Assembly: GCA_028722305.1 (NCBI GenBank)
Contig: JAQYHB010000022.1
Span: 22,986-86,985 of the forward strand
Reading direction: 5' to 3'
Length of the DNA: 64,000 bases
Source: Spirochaetales bacterium
GTDB lineage: Bacteria > Spirochaetota > Spirochaetia > Sphaerochaetales > Sphaerochaetaceae
The stretch's first letter is position 1. The number at the start of each line of letters is the position of its first letter. Below the pieces are notes generated by a model that did not search any database, was not told where the DNA came from, and saw only the letters and a list, made by a program, of their open reading frames with translations. Position numbers and translations under genes: made by a program. Of this stretch, positions 48,616 through 56,502 are shown piece after piece.

Positions 48616-49995
48616 TTATCTGTATAGCTGTCCAAGTTCAATATGTCCTATCTCATCCGTATCCACTTCTACACATCCTGCCCTCGAGAAGAAGACATAC
48701 TTATAGCAGTCCAGCCCCGTCTCTTTTACTTGACGGATTTCGTCCTTTATTACTTCCCTTGAGATTTTCCTTTTCCTGAATTTGACCTCATAAAAGACAT
48801 ATCCCTTCTTATCCAGCGTGACGACATCAAACTCACCATTGGTACGGGTTTTCGGATTGTCATAGTAGTATTTTCCTATCTTCTCGATGACAGGTGTGAT
48901 GTTTCCAAGCCTGTTCTGCCTGATCAGATACTGCCTGCATATTTCCTCAAATTTATGCGGGACATAACTTTTCTCAAAATCATCAGCTATATATGTATCG
49001 TAAAACACTTCAGAATCCATTATCTGAAGCTGGGAAGAATACCTGAAAATATATCTGAAGTAAAACAGCGAGAGATTGTCGCATATATAATAGCCTGCTT
49101 TCTTTTTACTATTCTCATCATTTATCGGAGCTTTCTTTTCCACAACCTCCATTCTGATAAGCTTATCAAGGACATCTACCAATGTAGGTCCGCTTGAAAC
49201 ATGAGACTGGGACAGTATATCGCTGTACTTTGAGAACCCTCTGGCAAGAGCTTCAAACACCTCATTGGCATTTACAATCTTAGAAATCTCAGCGTGTAAG
49301 TACATGGAAACTTCATTCTCAAGACGAGCCCCCGGCGAAGCAATAAGATCAATGATGTTTTCCTTTACGCTTTTCTTGTCATCAATCAGTCTGTTGAAAT
49401 ATGGCATGCCACCAAAGACAGAATATATCCTCACCTTATCCTCATCCGACATAGCAGGATAAAACAGCGATGATTCATAATAATCCATCTGCTTGAGATT
49501 GATGACCAGATCTACTCTTCCAAACAACGGATTGGAATGCTCCAGTAATGATTTCATGACATCGACATACGATCCGAGTATGATAAGCTTCAGCTTCGTG
49601 GTATGACGGTATTGGTCTACCAGAGACTGGATGATGCTGTCCAAGCCTTTTACATCTTCTCTCAGATAGGGGTATTCATCCAGAACAAAAACCAATTTTT
49701 CATCTTTTGAAAGTGTAAACACATAGTTCATAAGTTCTTCAATTGATGTATACCCAAGTTTGGGCAGCCCAAGTGTTTCTGAAATCACATTACAGATGCT
49801 CTGGACATTACTCGCTTCTGTCACCTGTTTGCATTCATAGTAGATGCTCTTGATACCCGACTCTTTAATGGCCTGTTTGACAAGCTCGCTTTTCCCGACC
49901 CTTCGTCTTCCGTATATCAGCGACATACGCATTTCTTCTGAAGCCATTTCTTTTTTCAGCCGTTTAAGTTCGGCAGTTCTTCCAACAAATTCCAT
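48616..49995 (-). CDS. AT-rich AAA ATPase with DUF234-like C-terminus (transferred island)
   Basis: A 459-aa ATPase. MEFVGRTAELKRLKKEMASE and LIYGRRRVGKSELVKQAI (Walker A, residues 24-41) open the AAA_14/archaeal-ATPase-type domain. LVFVLDEYPYLRED is Walker B and VFGGMPYFNRLI a lid motif. The last 170 residues contain FEEICRQYLI, NGEFDVVTLDKKGYVFYEVK and FRKRKISREV, a nuclease-like (PD-(D/E)XK) D-x-EVKxRK pattern known as DUF234. Base composition is much lower in GC than its neighbours and codon use differs, which indicates recent transfer. The promoter region carries four palindromic sites. The function is unknown; a DNA-damage or defence role is conceivable. Confidence 0.85.
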   Translation of the reverse strand: MEFVGRTAELKRLKKEMASEEMRMSLIYGRRRVGKSELVKQAIKESGIKSIYYECKQVTEASNVQSICNVISETLGLPKLGYTSIEELMNYVFTLSKDEKLVFVLDEYPYLREDVKGLDSIIQSLVDQYRHTTKLKLIILGSYVDVMKSLLEHSNPLFGRVDLVINLKQMDYYESSLFYPAMSDEDKVRIYSVFGGMPYFNRLIDDKKSVKENIIDLIASPGARLENEVSMYLHAEISKIVNANEVFEALARGFSKYSDILSQSHVSSGPTLVDVLDKLIRMEVVEKKAPINDENSKKKAGYYICDNLSLFYFRYIFRYSSQLQIMDSEVFYDTYIADDFEKSYVPHKFEEICRQYLIRQNRLGNITPVIEKIGKYYYDNPKTRTNGEFDVVTLDKKGYVFYEVKFRKRKISREVIKDEIRQVKETGLDCYKYVFFSRAGCVEVDTDEIGHIELGQLYR

Positions 49996-50000
49996 TTTAT

Positions 50001-50100
50001 TCGGTTCCTTTCGACTCGGTTTGTATCGAACTATAATTATAGGCGATCGCTCCTTTGTTGTACAGTTTTATTCGGTCACATCCGAGTCGGTTTAAGCCGA
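50001..50100 (-). promoter_or_regulatory. Promoter flanked by four TCGG-N6-YCGA sites
   Basis: Two tandem pairs of 14-bp near-palindromes lie at 50001-50014, 50016-50029, 50072-50085 and 50087-50100. The two members of each pair are spaced exactly 15 bp apart. Between the pairs lies a minus-strand promoter, TGTACA, 17 bp, TATAAT, centred near 50045. One pair is therefore just upstream of the -35 and one covers the leader up to the ATG at 49995. This suggests cooperative repression with looping. Confidence 0.7.
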
Positions 50101-50212
50101 GTTTATATGTGCACAGCGATTTCTCAATTCAGACGCTGAGTTGCGGAGGGGAGGCAACGCATGGCGCACCAGGATGATTTCTGCATGTTGACCCCCCGGC
50201 ACCATCCATGCG

Positions 50213-50344
50213 AAACACGAGAACTCGATGCTCCGCCCGGAGATGGGATTCTCGTCCATGTCGTATTTCTACAAGATCTTCTTCAAGGCGTTCGGTATGA
50301 CGCCCGCCACATACAAGAAGCACAAGACGATACCGGCAATGTGA
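50213..50344 (+). pseudogene. AraC-family regulator C-terminal remnant
   Basis: The plus-strand frame ends MGFSSMSYFYKIFFKAFGMT and then PATYKKHKTIPAM and a TGA. This is the second helix-turn-helix of an AraC protein (GF-S-S-YF-K-F-K--G-TP--Y). The frame is closed by TGA at 50189, so no first helix-turn-helix or ligand domain is attached. A nearby frame from 50161 (MAHQDDFCMLTPRHHP) may be a piece of the cupin domain, but this is uncertain. It sits between the transferred ATPase gene and the GH13 gene. I infer a broken regulator of the neighbouring carbohydrate genes. Confidence 0.65.
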
Positions 50345-50365
50345 TGCGCCGGCTCCGGATGGTGT

Positions 50366-52015
50366 TCACTGTTTCCGCGCCAGCACATACGCCTCGTATG
50401 CGTGCAGCAGGCCGGAGGGCGTATCCGTGTAGTTGCCGGCAATCCTTTCCGCCTTCCGGAACCTTTCCGGTATGGAAAACCGGGCATGGACGCCGGTGAA
50501 GTTGAGGACCACCAGCAGTTCCTCATCCCCATCATTCCTGGTGAACGCGAACACCTGCTCGTCCTTGGGCGCGAGCAGGTGGAATGATCCGTAGATGGCG
50601 CAATGATGCGCCTTGCGGACCCGGATGAGATGCCGATAGTACCAGAGGATGGAATCGGGATCCTTCTCCTCCTCTTCGGCATTGATTTCCTTGTAGCGGG
50701 GGTTCACGCCAATCCACGGCGAAGCGGTGGAAAATCCCGCATGTTTCCCATTCGTCCATTGCATGGGAGTCCGGTTGTTGTCCCTGCTTGTCTGCCGGAT
50801 GATGTTCCACATCCTCTCAGGTGCGTAGCCCCGTTCCGCAAGGACTTTCATGTCGTTCATCGTCTCGAGGTCCCGCACCTCGCCGGCAAAGGAGAACGGG
50901 TAGTTTGTCATCCCCAGTTCCTCCCCCATGTAGATGTACGGGGTGCCGCGAAGGAACAGCAGCAGGGTGGCGAGCATCTTCCCGCTCTCCTTCCAGTAGA
51001 TCCCGTCATTCCCCCAGCGGGACACCGAGCGTACCTGGTCGTGGTTTTCCAGGTACCAGCCCATCCAGCCGTGGTGTTCCATGCCCCGCTGCCAAAGATC
51101 GATGATGGCCTTGAACGCGGGAAGGTCGAAACCGGAAAGGTCGTACCCGTTTCCGTAGCGGGGGCGTCCGACAGCCGTATGGGGGCCGACAAACACCATG
51201 TCCAGTTCTTTCCGCCGGGGGTCCACATAGTCCCAGGTCGATTCCGGAGTGGAGCCACCTCCCTCCCCGACGGTCATCCAATCATAGTGTCTGATGACCT
51301 GGCGGTACATCTCCTTGAGATACAGGTGCTCATGCGGACCGTTCAGCGCGGCGGGAAATCCATAGCCCGTGCTGTCTGGAGGGGTATCCGGGAAAGAAAG
51401 GTCCTTGCTGTAATGCGTGACGGCATCGAAGCGGAAGCCGTCGACCCCCTTGTCACCCCAGAACCGCATGACACCATAAATCGCCTTGCGAACCTCGGGA
51501 TTCTCCCAATTCAGGTCCGGCTGTTTTTTGGAAAAACAATGCAGATAGTATTGGTTCCTCGCAGGAACGTATTCCCAGGCGCTGCCGCCAAACCACGCTC
51601 CCCAGTTGTTGGGCTTGTCACGCCAGATATACCAATCGCTCTTGGGGTTGTCCCTGCTCTGCTTGCTTTCCAGGAACCAGGGATGCTCGTCACTACTATG
51701 GTTGGCAACCAGGTCAAGGACGACCTTCAGGCCCATGCCATGGGCTTTGGCGAGGAGCTCGTCAAAATCCTCCATGGTTCCGAACTCGGGAAGAATCGCC
51801 TGGTAGTCCGAAACATCATACCCCATATCGTCGTTCGGGCTCTTGAAGATCGGATTGAACCAAATGATGTCGACACCGAGACTCTTGATATAGTCGAGCT
51901 TGCTGATGACCCCTTTCAGGTCTCCTACTCCGTCTCCGTCCGCGTCCTTGAAGGAACGAGGCCACACCTGGTAGACAATCCCCTCCTTCCACCACGTCCT
52001 TCCCTCTACTCTCAT
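50366..52015 (-). CDS. GH13 alpha-glucosidase / oligo-1,6-glucosidase
   Basis: A 549-aa intracellular GH13 enzyme that hydrolyses alpha-1,4 or alpha-1,6 glucosides from the non-reducing end. VVLDLVANHSSDEHPWF (region I), GVDGFRFDAVTHYSKDL (nucleophile Asp, region II), WMTVGEGGGST (acid/base Glu, region III) and WYLENHDQVRSVSRWG (region IV) are present in order. YQVWPRSFKDADGDGVGDLKG is the usual N-terminus. The residue after the nucleophile is Ala, as in many oligo-1,6-glucosidases. The ATG at 52015 overlaps the preceding stop. It is the last gene of the minus-strand locus. Confidence 0.9.
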   Translation of the reverse strand: MRVEGRTWWKEGIVYQVWPRSFKDADGDGVGDLKGVISKLDYIKSLGVDIIWFNPIFKSPNDDMGYDVSDYQAILPEFGTMEDFDELLAKAHGMGLKVVLDLVANHSSDEHPWFLESKQSRDNPKSDWYIWRDKPNNWGAWFGGSAWEYVPARNQYYLHCFSKKQPDLNWENPEVRKAIYGVMRFWGDKGVDGFRFDAVTHYSKDLSFPDTPPDSTGYGFPAALNGPHEHLYLKEMYRQVIRHYDWMTVGEGGGSTPESTWDYVDPRRKELDMVFVGPHTAVGRPRYGNGYDLSGFDLPAFKAIIDLWQRGMEHHGWMGWYLENHDQVRSVSRWGNDGIYWKESGKMLATLLLFLRGTPYIYMGEELGMTNYPFSFAGEVRDLETMNDMKVLAERGYAPERMWNIIRQTSRDNNRTPMQWTNGKHAGFSTASPWIGVNPRYKEINAEEEEKDPDSILWYYRHLIRVRKAHHCAIYGSFHLLAPKDEQVFAFTRNDGDEELLVVLNFTGVHARFSIPERFRKAERIAGNYTDTPSGLLHAYEAYVLARKQ

Positions 52016-52848
52016 CTGCTGTTCCTCCGCCACTTGTCTAACAGAAACGGAAAATCTGTCTGTATGATATCGAAACCGGCTTGCGTGAGGATGCCCCATC
52101 CCTCATCCGGCCCTGCAGATAGGGAAGCGTAGTCATCCGCCCAGGCAGAAAGCGTGAAATCGTCCGACAGATGTAGGGCGTTCGCCCATGCGAGAACATG
52201 GGCCTGATGAAGCTCGTCCAGGAAATCCCGCTGGGCGAGCGGGCTTTCCTTTTCCCTCCACTGGCATTCTACTGCGACAATGTTCAAATGCCTGTTCTTC
52301 GCAACCTCCCATTGCCCGGGTTCCCGAAGGATTGGCATGAACATGCAAGAATGCCTTTCCATTATCGAAAGATACGGTTCCTCGACCGGTGTCTTCACGA
52401 CCACCTGTTCTTCCATATGCAGGGATTCCAACCATCCAAGCACATGGTCGAAGTCGGTCCCCAGCCATGCGCGGTCGATGTTGACCAGGCATGTTCCCCT
52501 CAAGCCCGGAAGCAGTTGTTCCATGCGCTCGGGACCATGGTGCAACCTGTTTCGCACTTCGTTGCGATACCCTGTGCCTTCGATTTCCTGGGTGCTCATT
52601 TGGGCAAACTGTCCCTTCGTACCCAACAAGGTTTGCTCGAACCCGGTATGGAACGCGAAATATACGCCATCCTTGCTCTGGGCCAGATCGAGCTCGACGA
52701 TGTCGGCACCTTCCTGCAGGGCGACGCGGGCCGCAAGCAACGTGTTCTGGACCACCGATCCCGAGGAAGGTATTCCTCTGTGGGCGGCAATCAGGAAGGG
52801 AAACGACCGCCGTCTTCCAAACAGCAGGGCTTCATGCGTCTGATACAT
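52012..52848 (-). CDS. Glycerophosphodiester phosphodiesterase-like protein
   Basis: A 278-aa GDPD-family TIM barrel that cleaves glycerol-phosphate diesters. LIAAHRGIPSSGSVVQNTLL supplies the His-Arg pair and the NT motif, DIVELDLAQSKDGVYFAFHT supplies the ELD metal ligands and second catalytic His, and GFDIIQTDFPFLL ends the barrel (normally GVDGIITD-P). All catalytic positions are present. There is no signal peptide. It overlaps the LacI stop by one base and the GH13 start by four. Paired with a glucosidase, it may act on glucosylated glycerophosphate compounds. Confidence 0.82.
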   Translation of the reverse strand: MYQTHEALLFGRRRSFPFLIAAHRGIPSSGSVVQNTLLAARVALQEGADIVELDLAQSKDGVYFAFHTGFEQTLLGTKGQFAQMSTQEIEGTGYRNEVRNRLHHGPERMEQLLPGLRGTCLVNIDRAWLGTDFDHVLGWLESLHMEEQVVVKTPVEEPYLSIMERHSCMFMPILREPGQWEVAKNRHLNIVAVECQWREKESPLAQRDFLDELHQAHVLAWANALHLSDDFTLSAWADDYASLSAGPDEGWGILTQAGFDIIQTDFPFLLDKWRRNSR

Positions 52849-53822
52849 CAGGTGGTGCCCCTTTTGACCAGTTTGACGGGAAGGACCGTAATCCCACCCA
52901 CCTTCTCCCCTTTGATCTCCGCCTCCAGCACGTTGAGCGCGGCATCCGCCATTTGGTCGATCGGCTGGCGGATGGTGGAAAGCGGCGGGTTGGTGAACTC
53001 GGCAGGGATCGTGTCGTTGAATCCAACCACTTTCACCCTTTGGGGCACCTCCATATGATGCGCCGCGCAGTACTGGATTACTTGGGCGCCAATCACGTCG
53101 CTCGTGGCGAAAATCCCATCCACGTCCGGATGCTCGGAAAAAATCCTTGCTATCGTGTCGGCGTAGGAACTGGCAAGGAATGTCGCTTCGTCACAGGTAT
53201 AGATCCAGGGCTCGATGCCACGGCGCCCACAAACCTCCGAAAATGCCTGCACACGCTTGTTTGCCGGCAAGTCGATGTCGAGGCTCCCGGTGATGATGGC
53301 AAGCCGGTGGCATCCAGCACCGACCAGATGTTCGGTCGCGAGCTCCCCTCCCTGATAGTTGTCGCAAGTGATAGTCGGAATGTCGTCGGAAATGATCCGT
53401 TCCAGCGTCACGGCAGGCATGCCGCCCAACGCCTGGCCGAGATGGTCGTTGCGTGTGCTGATGACGATGCCTGCGACGTTGTTCGACCGAAGCGAATCCA
53501 CATATTCCTTCTCTTTTCCTTTGTCTTGCAGGGAGTTACATACAACCAAACGGTAATTTGCGCTAGCGGCATGACGCTCCAAGGAATCAAGGAAGGTAGC
53601 AAAAAACGGGTTGACGATGGAAGGAACGATTACACCAATCAGCTTGGTCTGCCGTTTGACCAGCGCACGCGCTATCGCGCTGGGATGGTAATCCAACTCA
53701 TCAATCGCCTGATGCACCTTGCTGATGGTCTCCTGGCTTAGGTAGCCACGGCTATTCAATACCCTAGAGACGGTATTCACCGACACATTCGCACGCTTGG
53801 CTACGTCACGGATCGTTGTCAT
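52848..53822 (-). CDS. LacI-family transcriptional regulator
   Basis: A 324-aa regulator starting MTTIRDVAKRANVSVNTVSR. The helix-turn-helix covers residues 3-25, the hinge ends IARALVKRQTKLIGVIVPSI, and the effector domain contains NNVAGIVISTRN, DGIFATSDVIGAQVIQYC and VKVVGFNDTIPAEFTNPPLS. AAGGAG is five bases before the ATG at 53822. It lies inside the carbohydrate operon. The AAACGTTT site at 58683-58690, over the operon promoter, is its probable operator, giving autoregulation and control of the divergent sulfatase arm. Confidence 0.9.
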   Translation of the reverse strand: MTTIRDVAKRANVSVNTVSRVLNSRGYLSQETISKVHQAIDELDYHPSAIARALVKRQTKLIGVIVPSIVNPFFATFLDSLERHAASANYRLVVCNSLQDKGKEKEYVDSLRSNNVAGIVISTRNDHLGQALGGMPAVTLERIISDDIPTITCDNYQGGELATEHLVGAGCHRLAIITGSLDIDLPANKRVQAFSEVCGRRGIEPWIYTCDEATFLASSYADTIARIFSEHPDVDGIFATSDVIGAQVIQYCAAHHMEVPQRVKVVGFNDTIPAEFTNPPLSTIRQPIDQMADAALNVLEAEIKGEKVGGITVLPVKLVKRGTT

Positions 53823-53835
53823 TTCTGCTCCTTGC

Positions 53836-54678
53836 CTACACTTCAACAATCTGTCCGTCAAAAGTCAATGACATGCCCAAAGGCTCTACGATTTCCTCGA
53901 ACTCACCAGGAGTAAGACCACACATATGGGAATAATGATTCAGCAGAATCTTCGTGCTCTCGTCAATTTTGCCCGCATCTCGGAGGATACCGACAATCTC
54001 CTCGATTTCGGCAAGACCCATGTGCCCGTCCCCCTTCAAGGTTCCCCGGGCGCAATCCAGACTGATTAAAGAAAAAGGCTTGCCGTAGGAAAGAAGGAAC
54101 GCAATCGACTCGTCCGGAAGCCGGCCCGTATCGTTGGCGTACAACACCGCCTTTTTCCTATCATCGATGATGAAATTCAGGCATTCCTCCGTCTGCATGT
54201 GGTTCGCCCTGATGGCCGTAATCCGGTAGCCAGGCACATCGACAGCCTCGAAAGCATGCAGGAGATGGAATCGGAGTCGGGACGGATCGGCGTCCTTCTG
54301 CTCGGCATATCCCTTGCGGATACGTTGCCATACCCCCTCCGGCCCCCAGCAGTCGATGCGGTTTTCCTCTTCTGGTACCAGAAGATGGCTCGCCCCTTCC
54401 TTCAAGCGGTACATCAGGCTGGGAAGGTCAAGATGGTCGGCATGGGAATGGGTGAAGAAGATCCGCTTGATGCAGGAGAGCTCGAGCCGGTCCCTGACAG
54501 CCTGGGTAAAAATGTCCGGGGACAGATCAATCAGCGTATCTTCTCCAAGCAAAGCGCAACTCCTAGTCTTGACTTCCCTGCCCAACCGCTGGCGAACCTT
54601 CCGGCAGGCATCGCAATTGCAGAACACGGAGGGAAAACCTTCCGCGGCTCCTGTACCAAGATAATGAAGCCTGACCAT
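53836..54678 (-). CDS. PhnP-like metallo-beta-lactamase-fold phosphodiesterase
   Basis: A 280-aa MBL-fold enzyme resembling PhnP, a cyclic phosphodiesterase of the tRNase Z type. YLGTGAAEGFPSVFCNCDAC with CRKVRQRLGREVKTRS gives the Cys-rich insertion and R-RS motif typical of PhnP. FFTHSHADHLDLPSLMYR is the HxHxDH zinc motif, YANDTG supplies the bridging Asp and LLNHYSHMCGLT the final His region. I start it at ATG 54678, after AAGGGG; a GTG at 54684 is possible. It is coupled to the permease gene upstream. With the GDPD and phosphoesterase in the operon it points to a phosphodiester-containing substrate. Confidence 0.83.
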   Translation of the reverse strand: MVRLHYLGTGAAEGFPSVFCNCDACRKVRQRLGREVKTRSCALLGEDTLIDLSPDIFTQAVRDRLELSCIKRIFFTHSHADHLDLPSLMYRLKEGASHLLVPEEENRIDCWGPEGVWQRIRKGYAEQKDADPSRLRFHLLHAFEAVDVPGYRITAIRANHMQTEECLNFIIDDRKKAVLYANDTGRLPDESIAFLLSYGKPFSLISLDCARGTLKGDGHMGLAEIEEIVGILRDAGKIDESTKILLNHYSHMCGLTPGEFEEIVEPLGMSLTFDGQIVEV

Positions 54679-54680
54679 AC

Positions 54681-55532
54681 TCACCCCTTGATGCCGGTCA
54701 TCGCCAGCGAAGCGATGAACTGTTTCTGGAATGCGAGGAACACCGCGAACACCGGAAGCGTCATCAGCGTGGCGAACGTGAAGATCTGCCCCCAGAAGGT
54801 GTGCACATCCGTATCAAGGCCCCTGAGCGCCAAGGGCAAGGTGCGGAACGTCTCGTCCCGCGTCACCAATGCCGGCCACAAAAGGTCGCCCCAGGCTCCG
54901 ATGAACGCCATGATGGCTACTGTCGCGAGAATCGGCTTGGAAAGCGGGATCATGATCTTCCAGAAGATGCCGGCATAGGTCTCGCCATCCACGACCGCAG
55001 CCTCCTGCAGTTCCTTTGGCATACCTCGGAAATGGTTGTAATACAGGAAGATGTACATCGTATGGCCAATCAATGGTGCGGCAAGCCCCCAATAGCTGTT
55101 GATGATACCCAACTTCAACGCGACAAGGAACCGGTTGATGATGACCGCCTCGGAAGGAATGATCGAGAATGCGATGACAACCGAAATCAAAAATCTGCGC
55201 CCCTTGAACTCCAGCATGCCAAGGGCGTAGCCCATCATCGCGTTCACGATGGTCGCGCAGCAGACGACAATCAGGCTGACCACGGACGAGTTGAGGAAGA
55301 ATTTCCCGAAATGCTTCTCGACGAAAGAGGCACGGTAGTTCTCCAAAGTCAGTTTGCCAACCGGAAAGAAGGCCTTCAAGGTGGACATGTCGTTCTCAAT
55401 CTGCGCGTCGGACTTGAACGACGAGACGAACATGTAGAGCACCGGAAGGATGAACACCAACGCGATCGCCACATAGAAGAAATAGGAAAGGCCCAGATAT
55501 GCCGCCTTTCTGGATTTGCTCATTGCCTGCAT
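54681..55532 (-). CDS. Sugar ABC transporter permease (MalG type)
   Basis: A 283-aa CUT1 permease with six membrane segments. LVFILPVLYMFVSSFKSDAQ is TM1, KLTLENYRASF the periplasmic loop, and LPKELQEAAVVDGETYAGIF-like GMPKELQEAAVVDGETYAGI (about residues 170-190) the EAA loop that docks the ATPase. The C-terminus QKQFIASLAMTGIKG is standard. The ATG at 55532 has GGAGG six bases upstream, 2 bp after the first permease. The ATPase is not encoded here; a shared MsiK/UgpC-like ATPase elsewhere is expected. Confidence 0.9.
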   Translation of the reverse strand: MQAMSKSRKAAYLGLSYFFYVAIALVFILPVLYMFVSSFKSDAQIENDMSTLKAFFPVGKLTLENYRASFVEKHFGKFFLNSSVVSLIVVCCATIVNAMMGYALGMLEFKGRRFLISVVIAFSIIPSEAVIINRFLVALKLGIINSYWGLAAPLIGHTMYIFLYYNHFRGMPKELQEAAVVDGETYAGIFWKIMIPLSKPILATVAIMAFIGAWGDLLWPALVTRDETFRTLPLALRGLDTDVHTFWGQIFTFATLMTLPVFAVFLAFQKQFIASLAMTGIKG

Positions 55533-55533
55533 G

Positions 55534-56430
55534 TCAGTCCTCCCTTCCTACCAGATGGTTCTGAAGCAACGAAACGGCGAGCACGAACAGGAAGAAGACG
55601 ACGGAAATCGCCGACGCGTATCCCTGTTGGTTGTTGAGGAAACCCACCTTGTACAGCTGGTAGACCACGGTGACCGTCGCATTGCGGGGACCGCCGTTGG
55701 TCAACACGTAGATGGGCGTGAACACCTTGAAGGCGCTGATGGTGACGGAAATGAACACATAGACCAGCGTATTCTTCAGCTGGGGTACCGTCACGTAGAA
55801 GAACTGCTGCACCGGCGTGCAACCATCCAGCTTGGCTGCCTCGTACAGCTCTTGGGAGATGTACTGCAGCCCCCCGAGGATAATCACCATCTGCAGGCCG
55901 ATTGCCTGCCACACATACATGACGGCGATACAGACCAAAGCTTGCTTGGTATCCTGCAGGAATCTCTGTGGAGGAATCCCGAAAACTCCAAGGAACGAAT
56001 TGAGCATACCCCTCCTGCTCGCGGAGAAGATGAACGACCATACGATGACGACGACCGTCATTGTCACGACTTGCGGGCTGAAATAGATGGCACGGAATAC
56101 AGAGACTCCACGAAGCTGCCGGTTGACAAATACCGCGAGCAGCGTCCCGAAGACCAGGATGAAAGGCACAACCATCAACGTGTACAGGCCGGTATTGATG
56201 AACGCCTGCCGGGTTGTGCTGTTGGAGAACACTTTCACATAGTTCCCCAATCCTGTGAAAAGCGCCGGTTTGCCAGCCCGGGCCACAAGCATCTTGTCGG
56301 TAAACGAGAAGAAGACCGACATGAAGAACGGAACGACCAGGAACGTACAGATGAAAAGCAAAGCCGGGGCGCAGAAAAGCCAAGCGGTCCTGGTCTGTTC
56401 CCGATACAGTCTGGAAGCTTTTTGCCGCAT
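55534..56430 (-). CDS. Sugar ABC transporter permease (MalF type)
   Basis: A 298-aa CUT1 permease. RTAWLFCAPALLFICTFLVV is TM1, FFSFTDKMLVARAGKPALFT the first loop, GLQYISQELYEAAKLDGCTP the EAA loop (about residues 190-210), and NATVTVVYQLYKVGFLNNQQ the late periplasmic loop. AAGGAG is five bases before the ATG at 56430. It works with the MalG-type partner and the solute-binding protein, whose gene is interrupted. Confidence 0.9.
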   Translation of the reverse strand: MRQKASRLYREQTRTAWLFCAPALLFICTFLVVPFFMSVFFSFTDKMLVARAGKPALFTGLGNYVKVFSNSTTRQAFINTGLYTLMVVPFILVFGTLLAVFVNRQLRGVSVFRAIYFSPQVVTMTVVVIVWSFIFSASRRGMLNSFLGVFGIPPQRFLQDTKQALVCIAVMYVWQAIGLQMVIILGGLQYISQELYEAAKLDGCTPVQQFFYVTVPQLKNTLVYVFISVTISAFKVFTPIYVLTNGGPRNATVTVVYQLYKVGFLNNQQGYASAISVVFFLFVLAVSLLQNHLVGRED

Positions 56431-56502
56431 GTGAACTCCTTGTAAAATCAAGAAAAGAAAACAATGGGGAGGATTGCTCCTCCCCGGAGAAACGTGACGA
56501 CG

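Noticed and set aside
50603..52132. A 509-codon plus-strand frame opposite the GH13 gene
   Set aside because: Antisense to strongly conserved GH13 motifs. No domain recognisable.
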